From Candidatus Lucifugimonas marina (lineage in GTDB: Bacteria; Chloroflexota; Dehalococcoidia; Lucifugimonadales; Lucifugimonadaceae), in assembly GCA_029593915.1 (NCBI GenBank), contig CP046147.1, positions 1,178,001 through 1,242,000 of the forward strand: a stretch of DNA of 64,000 nt. Reading direction: 5' to 3'. Made by a program: the position numbers and the translations under genes. Of the stretch, positions 25,434 to 34,021 are shown one piece after another. The notes under the pieces are model-generated. The model did not search any database. It was not told where the DNA came from and was given only the letters and a program-made list of their open reading frames with translations. Position 1 is the first letter of the stretch. Each line of letters begins with the position of its first letter.

Positions 25434-26606
25434 TTGAACTCGTCTCCTCAAAACGACAACTTAGATCAGCCAGTTGCTGAACTCGCCAATCTCGTGCAAT
25501 ACGGACTTACCGAGTCTGTCGCTGCTCGATTCGCTTCTATTACATCCAAAGATTCCGACTTAGTGCCCGGCCGCGTTGCTCGTGTCGATGGTATTTCGAC
25601 ATTTGTGCACGCCGATTCGGTCGATTATCGTGCAGTAAGTACGTACGCTCGAATCGCCCACGACGATGAATTCGAGATCGAGCCTGCACAGCCAACAGTC
25701 GGCGACTGGGTATTAATTCGTCCCGGTCAAAATCAAGATCCCGATGAAATCGAACTCGTCCTACCACGATCTTCGTTGCTGGCTCGGAAACGAGTGCAAC
25801 GTGGGAAAGAAGAAGGCGATGAGCAGGTTCTAGCAGCGAACATAAGCACCGTGTTCGTTGTTCAAGCCGCAACGTACTTCAATCCCGGTCGACTTGAACG
25901 TGAGATAGCTCTTGTTTGGGGGAGTGGTGCGACACCGGTGGTCGTGATTTCTAAAACCGACCTGCTGATGGAAGACAACGATGCGCCGACTGAAGAGGAA
26001 GTCATCGAACAGGCTCGATCATCAGCGCCGGGTGTTGAAGTCTTTGCTGTAAGCGGAATTACGGGAGCGGGGACAGATCCGCTTCGTGAATACACGATAG
26101 CCGGATCGACGGTTGTACTAATCGGGGCATCCGGAGTTGGTAAATCGACGCTGGTGAACCAGTTGATGGGGCACGAGGCAATGGAGACCGGAGACATTCG
26201 TGAGTCGGATACCCGCGGTCGTCACACTACTGTCACAAGGCAGTTGCTTCCGCTTCCGAACGGCGGAGTATTAATTGACACTCCGGGAATTCGTTCAATA
26301 GCTCTCGTGTCGGGTAGTGAAGAGGCGCTTGCAAAAACTTTCTCGGAAGTCGAGCAATATCTTGGTCAGTGCCGTTTCCGAGACTGTGGCCACAACGGTG
26401 AGCCGGGTTGTGCGATTGGGAAAGCAATTAAAAAGGGCGAATTGTCCGCCGATCGATTCGAGTCTTACAAGCGGATGGGGCGTGAGCTCGAATACGAAGA
26501 AACCAAGCATAATCCTGCGGTGAAAACCGAGCATCAGCGACGTATGAAAGTGATAGCGAAGAATAATCGCCAGAGGTCACGTTCAGGCAAACGTAAAAAT
26601 TCTTGA
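25434..26606 (+). CDS. rsgA: Small ribosomal subunit biogenesis GTPase
   Basis: A circularly permuted GTPase that matures the 30S subunit. Order: N-terminal OB fold (GRVARVDGISTFVHAD), G4 SKTDLL, G5-like VSGITG, G1 GASGVGKSTLVNQL, G2 Thr in RGRHTT, G3 DTPGIRS, then the C-terminal zinc site CRFRDCGHNGEPGC. About 390 residues, slightly longer than usual because of an N-terminal extension and a basic Arg/Lys tail (NNRQRSRSGKRK). The start is probably TTG 25434 with AGGGA upstream; a GTG at 25407 is the alternative. It interrupts the E1-E2 gene series on the same strand. Confidence 0.94.
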   Translation: MNSSPQNDNLDQPVAELANLVQYGLTESVAARFASITSKDSDLVPGRVARVDGISTFVHADSVDYRAVSTYARIAHDDEFEIEPAQPTVGDWVLIRPGQNQDPDEIELVLPRSSLLARKRVQRGKEEGDEQVLAANISTVFVVQAATYFNPGRLEREIALVWGSGATPVVVISKTDLLMEDNDAPTEEEVIEQARSSAPGVEVFAVSGITGAGTDPLREYTIAGSTVVLIGASGVGKSTLVNQLMGHEAMETGDIRESDTRGRHTTVTRQLLPLPNGGVLIDTPGIRSIALVSGSEEALAKTFSEVEQYLGQCRFRDCGHNGEPGCAIGKAIKKGELSADRFESYKRMGRELEYEETKHNPAVKTEHQRRMKVIAKNNRQRSRSGKRKNS

Positions 26607-26685
26607 CGGAATCTTGCGTTTAGAGAGCCTCTATTGAGGGGCATTTCTGCTCACCTTTGGTGGATTCTTGTGTACCCTCTATCGA

Positions 26686-26703
26686 CGGGTCTTTTAAGAC
26701 CCG
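26686..26703. other. Perfect palindrome between rsgA and the E2 gene
   Basis: CGGGTCTT-TT-AAGACCCG, an 8-bp stem with two central bases, 80 bp after rsgA and 61 bp before the E2 start. With no T-run it is a weak terminator at best; a regulator site or mRNA hairpin is as likely. Confidence 0.35.
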
Positions 26704-26764
26704 CCCGGCAAGAGTGCCGAACCTACGATTTTTGCGACCTAATCGTTCCCGCAGGAGTGCAGAT

Positions 26765-28027
26765 TTGATCAGTGAAGTGACTATGCCCTCGATGGGTGCC
26801 GACATGACCGAAGGCACCATCGCAAAGTGGCTCAAGGCCGAGGGTGATGCTGTTAGCCGTGGGGACAAGATTGCTGAAATCGAGACCGATAAGACGGTCG
26901 TCGAGATGGAAGCATATTCGGAAGGGCTCCTTCGTAAGATCGTAGTTCCTGAGGGAACAATGGTTGATGTTGGAACTGTAATCGCATTTATTGGCGATGC
27001 AGAAGACGATATTCCAGAAGTCGCTGAAGCTGCTCCAGCAGCTGAAGCTCCCAAAGCTGAAGCAGCTGCGCCAGCTCAGGCTGCTCCAACACCTGCTCCA
27101 GTTCAGCAGGCAACTCCAACGCCACCTCCTGCGCCAGCTCCGGTCGCGACCGCAGCAGTTGGTGGTCGAGTCAAAGCTTCGCCAATAGCTCGAAAAATTG
27201 CTGAAGAAAAAGGGTTCGACATCAGTCAGGTCCCTGGTACCGGACCTGGCGGTCGAATCACTAAGTCGGACGTAGAGAATTTCACTCCTTCACCGCAGTT
27301 CGCCGCATCAGGCGGTCGAGCTCCTGTTGTTATGGACGGATCGGACACTCCTTTGTCGTCGATGCGACAGGCTATTGCTCGTGTAACCGTGAAGTCGAAG
27401 ACCGAAAATCCTCACTACTACGTGACTCACGAAGTGAACATGGGACCTGCCATGACCTTCCGAGCACAGCTTAACGAAGCGCTGGTAGATGACGGTGATC
27501 GAGTTTCTGTAAATGACATGGTGCTAAAGGCGGTTACAACTGCACTACTGAAGCACCCGAAATGGAACTCTTCGTTCGACGGCGACAAACTGATTGGACA
27601 TTCTGATATCAATCTTGGAGTTGCAATAGCGCTTGAAGAGGGGCTAATTGTTCCTGCTGTTCTCGGTATTCAGAACATGTCGTTGATCGAGATTTCTCGA
27701 GCTGTTCGAGACTTGGGCAAGCGTGCTCGAGGCGAGGGTGGTTCACTAACTCAGGCTGAGATGACGCAGGGAACGTTTGGTACTTCAAACCTCGGAATGT
27801 TTGGAACCGACACTTTCGCAGCGATTATCGTTCCACCCAACGCTGGAATTATCGCAGTGGGTGCAGTCAAGGAAGTTCCTGTCGTCAAAGACGGTCAGAT
27901 CGTTCCTGGCAAAGTGATGAACGCGACTATTTCTGCTGATCACCGGGTTGGTGATGGTGCGGAAGCTGCGATTCTGATGGGCGAATTCCAGAAGACACTT
28001 GAGAACCCTGCACGCTTGATGCTCTAG
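26765..28027 (+). CDS. pdhC: 2-oxoacid dehydrogenase E2 component (dihydrolipoamide acyltransferase)
   Basis: A 420-residue E2. The lipoyl domain (about 1-80) has the lipoylated Lys in EIETDKTVVEMEA. An Ala/Pro-rich linker follows, then the peripheral subunit-binding domain (KASPIARKIAEEKGFDISQV...GPGGRI). The catalytic domain ends with the active-site ISADHRVGDGAEAA (His and Asp). The start is TTG 26765, with AGGAG 7 nt upstream and the protein beginning LISEVTMPSMGADM as the family does; the in-frame extension upstream to 26657 is not lipoyl-domain sequence. It receives acyl groups from the E1 at 23-25 kb. No E3 gene is in the window. Confidence 0.94.
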   Translation: MISEVTMPSMGADMTEGTIAKWLKAEGDAVSRGDKIAEIETDKTVVEMEAYSEGLLRKIVVPEGTMVDVGTVIAFIGDAEDDIPEVAEAAPAAEAPKAEAAAPAQAAPTPAPVQQATPTPPPAPAPVATAAVGGRVKASPIARKIAEEKGFDISQVPGTGPGGRITKSDVENFTPSPQFAASGGRAPVVMDGSDTPLSSMRQAIARVTVKSKTENPHYYVTHEVNMGPAMTFRAQLNEALVDDGDRVSVNDMVLKAVTTALLKHPKWNSSFDGDKLIGHSDINLGVAIALEEGLIVPAVLGIQNMSLIEISRAVRDLGKRARGEGGSLTQAEMTQGTFGTSNLGMFGTDTFAAIIVPPNAGIIAVGAVKEVPVVKDGQIVPGKVMNATISADHRVGDGAEAAILMGEFQKTLENPARLML

Positions 28028-28053
28028 GCGTCTGGTTCGAAAATACGATTGAT

Positions 28054-28119
28054 TCACTTCTGCTTGGGTTGGGCAGAAGTGAGATGGCGAACATCAAACT
28101 CCCCGTTCGGTGAACGGGG
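28054..28119. terminator. Two hairpins after the E2 gene
   Basis: Hairpin 1: TCACTTCTGC (28054-28063) with GCAGAAGTGA (28073-28082), perfect 10-bp stem and 9-nt loop. Hairpin 2: CCCCGTTC-GGT-GAACGGGG (28101-28119), perfect 8-bp stem ending 21 bp before the ThyX-like start. Neither has a T-run, so transcription end is likely but not certain; the second could affect translation of the next gene. Confidence 0.5.
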
Positions 28120-28140
28120 CAGTCGATAGGCTCACGAACG

Positions 28141-29757
28141 ATGTACGTACGGGAAACATTCAGCACAGAAGAACGAGCGGTACTTAGCCGATTCTTCACG
28201 AATATTGATGGTCCCGTATTTGCTTTGACCAATCTGCCAGAGGTTGTCAAAGGTGCACTGTTTGCAAGATACAGTCGTTCGCCAAAATCTTTACGTCGAC
28301 TCTTTTTAGACGAGTTTTACGATCAGCCAGAGGTTCCTATCGAGGAACTCGCCGAAGATTCAGACAATCAGCAGATGGTTTCGCTGAATCGGGCCGAAGG
28401 TCTATACGATCGAGTGTTCTCGCAGTATGGTGACGACTCTGTTGCCCAGCTCGGCGGAGCTCATATCGCATGTGAGCAAGCTTCGAATCTGCTTACTAAG
28501 GTTCTGGAATGGGGGCGACTTGCTGCCTATCTTGAGCAGTCGACCCGGTACATTTTTTACGATCAGAAGCTTGGCGATCGATACCGCTACATCGCTCCGC
28601 CTGAGGTGGAGACAGGTCCACTCGCAGGTGAATACACCAAGACAATGGACTGGCTGTTCGACGAGTATTCAGAACTGGTTCACAAATGTGTGCCGTTCTT
28701 TGAAGACCAGTTCCCTCGGCAAGATGGCGATTCGAAATTTATTTACACCGCTTCGATTCGAGCTAAGGCTTGTGACTCGGCGCGAGGTCTGCTTCCTGCT
28801 GCGACTACTTCCAACGTAGGAATATTTGGGACAGGGCAGGCGTACGAGTCGATGCTGATTCGAATGAACAGCCATCCTCTCGAAGAAGCACGCGACTACG
28901 CTCGCATGATGTTGGAAGAGCTTCGGAAGGTGATTCCTTCGTTCCTGAAGCGTGTCGATATACCGGATCGCGGCGGTGCATGGTCGGGATATTTCCGGGA
29001 CAACCATGAGGCGATGGAACGCATTGCTGCTGGATTTGACGTTGAGCCAGATGGCATCGAAGAGGTCTCGTTAGTCGAGTGGGATCACGACGCTGAAGAC
29101 AAGATTGCAGCGGCTGCTTTGTATGCGCACACCGATCTACCTGATGCGCAATTACAGGCTCTCGTCAATGGAATGAGCGATTCAGACAAAGCTGAAGTGA
29201 TTCGGGCCTATTCTGGCGATCGCCAAAATCGTCGGCACAAGCCGGGTCGAGGTATGGAACGGTCGTTCTATCGCTTTGACGTTCTTTCAGATTTCGGAAG
29301 CTTCAGAGATTTGCAGCGTCACCGAATGATGACTCTCGATTGGCAGCGATTGGGCGTGAAGCACGGCTATTCGACCCCGCCTGCTATCGAAGAGGTTGGT
29401 TGGACCCAGCGTTGGGATGACGCCATGGGACGGATGAGCGATTTCCACGACACTCTGATGAACGAGCACGGTCCTGATGTGTCTCAGTACGTGGTGCCAT
29501 TCGGATACAAGCTCCGCTATTCGATGCAGTTCAACGCTCGTGAAGCGTTCCACATGCTCGAACTTCGAACCTCGCAGCAGGGGCATCCGGACTACCGACG
29601 TGTGTGTCAGGAGATGCACAATTTGATTCGGGACAAAGCTGGACACAAGGCACTTGCCGATGCGATGTCGTATGTCGATCACGGTTCGTACGATCTTGAA
29701 CGACTCGAGGCTGAGCGTAGGGCAGAGCAGAAGCGAGAAGCTTCGACGGCTGACTAG
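28141..29757 (+). CDS. Double-length ThyX-like protein (tandem FAD-dependent thymidylate synthase fold)
   Basis: A 538-residue protein made of two ThyX-like halves. ThyX normally has about 220-250 residues and one RHR-x7-S-x-R-Y signature. Here the first half keeps LEQSTRY (131-137) but has VLEWGRLAAY where RHR would be. The second half keeps QRHRMMTLDW (RHR 393-395) but lacks the S-x-R-Y end. Late-half elements occur in both copies: IRAKACDSARGLLPAATTS in the first, and NAREAFHMLELRTSQQGHP in the second. ThyX active sites form between subunits, so the two halves may complement each other in one chain. A methyltransferase on dUMP is possible but not certain. The stop overlaps the convergent MFS gene by 4 bp. 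Confidence 0.8.
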   Translation: MYVRETFSTEERAVLSRFFTNIDGPVFALTNLPEVVKGALFARYSRSPKSLRRLFLDEFYDQPEVPIEELAEDSDNQQMVSLNRAEGLYDRVFSQYGDDSVAQLGGAHIACEQASNLLTKVLEWGRLAAYLEQSTRYIFYDQKLGDRYRYIAPPEVETGPLAGEYTKTMDWLFDEYSELVHKCVPFFEDQFPRQDGDSKFIYTASIRAKACDSARGLLPAATTSNVGIFGTGQAYESMLIRMNSHPLEEARDYARMMLEELRKVIPSFLKRVDIPDRGGAWSGYFRDNHEAMERIAAGFDVEPDGIEEVSLVEWDHDAEDKIAAAALYAHTDLPDAQLQALVNGMSDSDKAEVIRAYSGDRQNRRHKPGRGMERSFYRFDVLSDFGSFRDLQRHRMMTLDWQRLGVKHGYSTPPAIEEVGWTQRWDDAMGRMSDFHDTLMNEHGPDVSQYVVPFGYKLRYSMQFNAREAFHMLELRTSQQGHPDYRRVCQEMHNLIRDKAGHKALADAMSYVDHGSYDLERLEAERRAEQKREASTAD

Positions 29758-31241
29758 TTACCTTCGCTGCTCGAGATCGGTCTCGACCTAGTCATCAGCC
29801 AAGCAGGAATCAGAGCTGCAACTGAAATGACTGCGCCGTACAGGAAGAACCTAGTGAACACTTCCACTCCGGCGTGAGTAGCGCTATCAAGAATCTCTTT
29901 TTGCACATCCGGATCAAGCGAGAACGCAGGAACGTCGGCAACTAGCTCCTGGAATTGGACAGTACCGAGCGCCGTCATGGCTGCGAGCCCTGCTGTCATA
30001 CCAACCATTCTGGAAACACTGAGGAGCGATGATGCTGCTCCACGCTGATCGGCCTGAACGCCCCAGAGCGCCGTTTCGGCGATAGGGGAGACAAGTAATC
30101 CGAGCCCGATTCCTGTGATCGCCAAATGGATCGTCAGCGCTGGCTCAGCAATGTCGACTGTCCAACTGGCTAACAGAAGGAATCCGGCGGTCGTAATCAG
30201 TAAGCCGGCGATGGACGGAATGCGGGCGCCGAATCGTTGAGTCACATAGCCACCAACGACAGCTCCGAACCCGATTACGATAGTCATTCGAAGTAATTGG
30301 AGTCCGCCTTCCAGAGGTGATTTTCCAAATACTGAGGCTGCCATCAAAGGCACGGTAACCATACCGATGATCAGCACTGCACCCACCAGGAAGTGAGTGA
30401 GGTTGGAGTAGTTGAACGACTGCAGTTGGAAGAGTCGTTTCGGGAACAACGGATCTGCAGAGCGATTGTTCAGTGCCACGAGCACTCCAAGCAAGACCAC
30501 CGATAGCGCAAGAGATGACGCCATTAATGCGTCGGGTTCACCAATGCGGACGAGACCGATAGTGAGCAACGAGAGTAGGGCAGCGAATACTGTTGCAGTT
30601 GGTAAATCGATTTTCACTGAGTGTCGTTTGCCGGGCGGAATTCGAAGAATCCAAATCGCAGCGATCACTGTGAACGGTATGTTTAACCAGAACGCCCACT
30701 CCCAAGATAACCAGGTCGTTATTCCGCCACCCCAGAGAGGTCCGAATACACCTCCCGCCTCAGCGCTCGCACCGATTAGTCCGTAGGCGATGGCGCGATG
30801 TTTGCGGTCGACTAATTCACTAGCTGCAGCTATAGAAATCGGAATGACTGCTCCGCCGCCGATAGCCTGAAATACCCGAGTGCCGACAAGCCAGTTGTAC
30901 TCGGGCGGTCCACCGTAAAGCCAACGAGGAATGTCAGGTGATACTGCGACCAATGCTGAGCCAAGCGTGAACGCTGCCATCGCTAATAGAAAGGCGCGCC
31001 GATAGCCGGTGCGGTCGGATATTCGTCCCATGAGCGGCATCGCTGCTGTGTAGCCGATCAGGTAGCCGGTTATCGACCACGAGGCGCGGTCGAGTTCGCT
31101 AACACCCACTCGCAAATCGGCGAGCATATCGGGCAAAAGCGTCACGACAACCGTCTGGTCGTCGGCTGCGATAAACACACCAAAACAGAGCGGCAGTAGC
31201 AGCTTGTATGGGGCGATAAGATTTCCGAGTTTGGTGAACAT
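29754..31241 (-). CDS. MFS exporter, DHA2-type (14 TM)
   Basis: A 495-residue membrane protein with about 14 hydrophobic helices, as in the DHA2 (EmrB/QacA) group. TM1 carries the motif D1-like AADDQTVVVTLLPDM, loop 2-3 has the motif A GRISDRTGYRRAF, and the motif C region shows GASAEAGGVFGPLWGG. It lies 3 bp downstream of an LppX/LprG-like lipoprotein gene. This is the same pairing as mycobacterial lprG and the P55 transporter, which move lipids to the outer layer; by analogy this exporter may handle a lipid or amphiphile. The substrate is inference. Confidence 0.88.
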   Translation of the reverse strand: MFTKLGNLIAPYKLLLPLCFGVFIAADDQTVVVTLLPDMLADLRVGVSELDRASWSITGYLIGYTAAMPLMGRISDRTGYRRAFLLAMAAFTLGSALVAVSPDIPRWLYGGPPEYNWLVGTRVFQAIGGGAVIPISIAAASELVDRKHRAIAYGLIGASAEAGGVFGPLWGGGITTWLSWEWAFWLNIPFTVIAAIWILRIPPGKRHSVKIDLPTATVFAALLSLLTIGLVRIGEPDALMASSLALSVVLLGVLVALNNRSADPLFPKRLFQLQSFNYSNLTHFLVGAVLIIGMVTVPLMAASVFGKSPLEGGLQLLRMTIVIGFGAVVGGYVTQRFGARIPSIAGLLITTAGFLLLASWTVDIAEPALTIHLAITGIGLGLLVSPIAETALWGVQADQRGAASSLLSVSRMVGMTAGLAAMTALGTVQFQELVADVPAFSLDPDVQKEILDSATHAGVEVFTRFFLYGAVISVAALIPAWLMTRSRPISSSEGN

Positions 31242-31244
31242 CGG

Positions 31245-31964
31245 TTAGATGGGCGGCTCCAGCGAAACCTGCTTGTCGAACTCTGAAAGTGTGATTACGC
31301 GAATTGTTCCAGCTTCGTCTTCGGGTTGGACGATCCCGTTGATGACGATCTTTTGAAGAAGATTATTGTTCGGACTGATGAACAAGACAACTTCGGGATT
31401 AGCCTCGGGATCGACAGTTCCGACAAGTGCAGCTAAAGATTGCGCCGGAATGGTTCCGAGTATTTGTAATTCGTCGGTGGCGTGCGAATCGGGATAGGCA
31501 GAATTTTGCGTGTCTCCAAGAATATCGGCGACTAATTTCACTGGGTCTAGGAATGAGAACGGGCTGTCTTCTGGTGCAATTTCCGACCACACACCCGTGA
31601 GTGGATTTGTCATCCAAGTTTGTTCACCGATCACTACTGCTTCGACCCGAACGAATGCACGACCTATGTTGGCTTCCGCTTCTAGGTCTAACCCGTTGGT
31701 GGCAACCAAACCGACTGCTCTGGTGAGCTCCAAGGCCCCCGAAAGAGTTGTGTGTCCTGAATCGTGAGTCAGTTGGAAACTGAAACTTTGGAGATCGGCC
31801 ATTGACTTCCGGGCCAGTTCTACGGCTTCGGTGGCTGATACTGGAGTGGCGACGGGAGTGGGAGTTGGCTCCTCGCTTGAACAGCCGACAATCGCTAAAA
31901 GCAACAGTGTTGCCAGCGAAATGAAAATAGTTGCCGGTAGCGTTTGGCGCGTGCGAATGAACAT
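31245..31964 (-). CDS. LppX/LprAFG-like lipoprotein
   Basis: A 239-residue lipoprotein. The ATG at 31964 starts a signal peptide (basic FIRTRQ, then hydrophobic ISLATLLLLAIV) ending in the lipobox VGC, followed by a Ser/Glu/Pro-rich linker. The mature part has the LppX_LprAFG layout: repeated beta strands (FSFQLTHDSGHTTLSGALE) and a segment ATDELQILGTIPAQSLAAL typical of the half-barrel that holds lipid. A longer frame to 32120 lacks a signal sequence at its N-terminus and is not used. It sits 3 bp upstream of the DHA2 exporter and likely works with it at the cell envelope. Confidence 0.78.
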   Translation of the reverse strand: MFIRTRQTLPATIFISLATLLLLAIVGCSSEEPTPTPVATPVSATEAVELARKSMADLQSFSFQLTHDSGHTTLSGALELTRAVGLVATNGLDLEAEANIGRAFVRVEAVVIGEQTWMTNPLTGVWSEIAPEDSPFSFLDPVKLVADILGDTQNSAYPDSHATDELQILGTIPAQSLAALVGTVDPEANPEVVLFISPNNNLLQKIVINGIVQPEDEAGTIRVITLSEFDKQVSLEPPI

Positions 31965-32253
31965 GTTCGAAATTTTGACCCCTGATAGGTCTTCACGATA
32001 CATGGAACCCGTGTTGAATTGCACTAGCTTTGGGTTGTCTAAGGATCGCTGCAATCGCGCATGAAGCCACATCGGTCGCATCGCAATTTGCAGTGCAAGT
32101 CGACGAGCTCGGCGTGGCATCGATCACACACCCAGATTTTTGTATCTGAATCTGTAGTCATCTGAATCGAATTTAGTCAACGATTGTTCATCAGCGTAGA
32201 TTCGCTGAACTGTTAGTCGAAGTCTATGAATTCCCGGTGCGCTGTGACAGTTA

Positions 32254-33303
32254 TTAGTTGGTTTCACCAAAGATGACCATAGTGCCCGACGGGTCGTTGC
32301 CGATACCGTTCACTCGTTCCTGTGTCACCATAACGCTCGAGTAGAACTGAAGCGGAGCGGGGAGCAAGAACGCCACGGTTGCCGAACCAATTTCGCTTAC
32401 TTCAAACTGAGAAACCGGGGTTGGATCGCCGTTTCCCATCAGCCACAGAGTATAGGCATGGTCTGGCTGCGGTTGCGGAAGTCCGTGTACTTGGAATACT
32501 GCTTCGTTGCCAACCACTCGGACTGCGATGAGTCCTGCGGCATCGGGATCGGCTGTTGCGACCTGTTGAGTATCGTTCGCAAGCCAACTTTCGACCTGAT
32601 AACCCTCTTTCATCGCAACGTAGGTGAGCCAGCTCTGATCTCGCAGAGCCTGACGTAGCGCGTCGTTAGCCACGGCTAGTTCTGAAACCATTTCTTCCTG
32701 ATGATTAACCATTTCCGTGGTTGCACCAAATTCGTCTTCCATCACTTCCATTTCCGATTTCATGGAAGCGACTCTGGATTCGGAATCGTTCAGGGTGGTG
32801 GCCAGCTCGTTCTGGAGATTGGCAACCAGAACGGTTTCGGCTGCGAGATCGGATCGGAGGGAATCGATTTCGTTGCCAAGCTGAGTGTTCTGGTAACTCA
32901 GTACGCTGCCGACGACTATCACGAGCATCGCAGCAGCAGCAGATACTGCGTAACCGGACTGGAATACACGTTGCCACCAGGGTGCGCTGTTCGAACGGTT
33001 CGACGCAATTTCGGCTGCTACGAGTCGTGCGACCGAAGGAGCCGATTCCTTCTCAGCCTGTTTCAGAATGTTGGCTTTCAAATGCGCCGGAGGTTCGACT
33101 GGGGTAACGCTTGCCGCTAGATAGTCAGTAGCTTCTGAAAGCTCTTCGTATTCGGCCCGGACTTCAGGGAATTGCTCAATGAGGTGTTCGACGGCAGCGC
33201 GTGATTCCTCGTCATCGAGTGCCCCAAGCGCGTAGGCCGCGAGATTTTCAAATCTCGGGTCCATGTCGTCATTTAGTTCAATATTGTCTTTGGTTTCGGT
33301 CAT
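32254..33303 (-). CDS. RskA-like anti-sigma factor
   Basis: A 349-residue, single-pass membrane protein. The cytoplasmic N-terminus (NLAAYALGALDDEESRAAV, about 20-38) is an anti-sigma helix bundle without a zinc HxxxCxxC motif. A membrane helix (VSAAAAMLVIVVGSVLSY) follows at about 125-145, then an extracytoplasmic coiled coil of about 90 residues and a C-terminal anti-sigma-K domain (LPQPQPDHAYTLWLMG). It should bind and hold the ECF sigma factor encoded just upstream, with which it overlaps by 4 bp, until a signal triggers proteolysis. The long coiled coil is larger than in mycobacterial RskA. Confidence 0.88.
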   Translation of the reverse strand: MTETKDNIELNDDMDPRFENLAAYALGALDDEESRAAVEHLIEQFPEVRAEYEELSEATDYLAASVTPVEPPAHLKANILKQAEKESAPSVARLVAAEIASNRSNSAPWWQRVFQSGYAVSAAAAMLVIVVGSVLSYQNTQLGNEIDSLRSDLAAETVLVANLQNELATTLNDSESRVASMKSEMEVMEDEFGATTEMVNHQEEMVSELAVANDALRQALRDQSWLTYVAMKEGYQVESWLANDTQQVATADPDAAGLIAVRVVGNEAVFQVHGLPQPQPDHAYTLWLMGNGDPTPVSQFEVSEIGSATVAFLLPAPLQFYSSVMVTQERVNGIGNDPSGTMVIFGETN

Positions 33304-33893
33304 ACTTGCGCGCCCATTTCAGCACTAAGTGCCGTGCGTAACTTTTTCAATGCCAACCGCATTCGTGTTTTGACCGTGCCGAGCGGTTGGCCGGTTTTGG
33401 TTGCAATTTCCGTTTGGGTGAGCCCTTTGAAATAAGAGAGTTCGACCACCTGTTTTTGTTCTTCTGGGAGATTTTCCATAGCTGCACGAATCTTGGCGTA
33501 CTCCGACTGAGCGACTGCAGCATCTGCAGGAGAAACGTCTCCCGACTGGATGTTCAAATGGTCGTTAATATCGTCCTTATCTCTGCTTCGGTCCCTGCGT
33601 CGTTTCCTTAGTTCATCGATTGTTCTGTTGTGTACAATTGAAAACAACCAAGTTGTGAATTTGCCCTTTTTCGATGTGTAGGTAGCGCCGCGTCGCCACA
33701 CACTCATGAAAACGTCTTGCGTTACTTCTTCCGATCCAACAGGGTCGTTGAGCATTCGAACAGCGAGCGCGAACACCCGCCGACCGTACCTTTCGTACAA
33801 AGTCGCGAGTGCTTCTCGATCTTGTTCACCGATCTTCGCAAGTAATTCCAGATCTTCTAGATCTTGGTAGTTCAAGCGGTACACCTCGTCCAT
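33300..33893 (-). CDS. ECF RNA polymerase sigma factor (SigK-like)
   Basis: A 197-residue sigma-70 family factor with region 2 (SEEVTQDVFMSVWRRG and FTTWLFSIVHNRTIDELRKR) and region 4 (NLPEEQKQVVELSYFKG and TQTEIATKTGQPLGTVKTR helix-turn-helix). It is typical of ECF group members paired with RskA-type anti-sigma factors. A short N-terminal Asp/Glu-rich segment precedes region 2. It is followed, with a 4-bp ATGA-type overlap, by its presumed anti-sigma factor, so the two are made in step. The regulon is unknown; autoregulation is usual in the family. Confidence 0.94.
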   Translation of the reverse strand: MDEVYRLNYQDLEDLELLAKIGEQDREALATLYERYGRRVFALAVRMLNDPVGSEEVTQDVFMSVWRRGATYTSKKGKFTTWLFSIVHNRTIDELRKRRRDRSRDKDDINDHLNIQSGDVSPADAAVAQSEYAKIRAAMENLPEEQKQVVELSYFKGLTQTEIATKTGQPLGTVKTRMRLALKKLRTALSAEMGAQV

Positions 33894-34021
33894 TCAGGAC
33901 CCGACCGACCGTGCAGCGTGTTCACCGTGCGTAAAAACGTCTAGCCGTTCAGGTAACCAATAGAGAATACGTCAGCTATGCGGCAGCGGTTTTCATGTTT
34001 GCCGCCAATGTTTGCGACAGA

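Noticed and set aside
26657-26764. In-frame extension of the E2 protein
   Set aside because: The lipoyl domain begins at TTG 26765 with AGGAG 7 nt upstream; the extra residues cover a palindrome and look non-coding.
29754-29757. Assembly problem at the 4-bp convergent overlap of thyX-like and MFS genes
   Set aside because: Both proteins end normally; short convergent overlaps are common.
31965-32120. 52-residue N-terminal extension of the LppX-like lipoprotein
   Set aside because: It would bury the signal peptide; basic, low-quality sequence.
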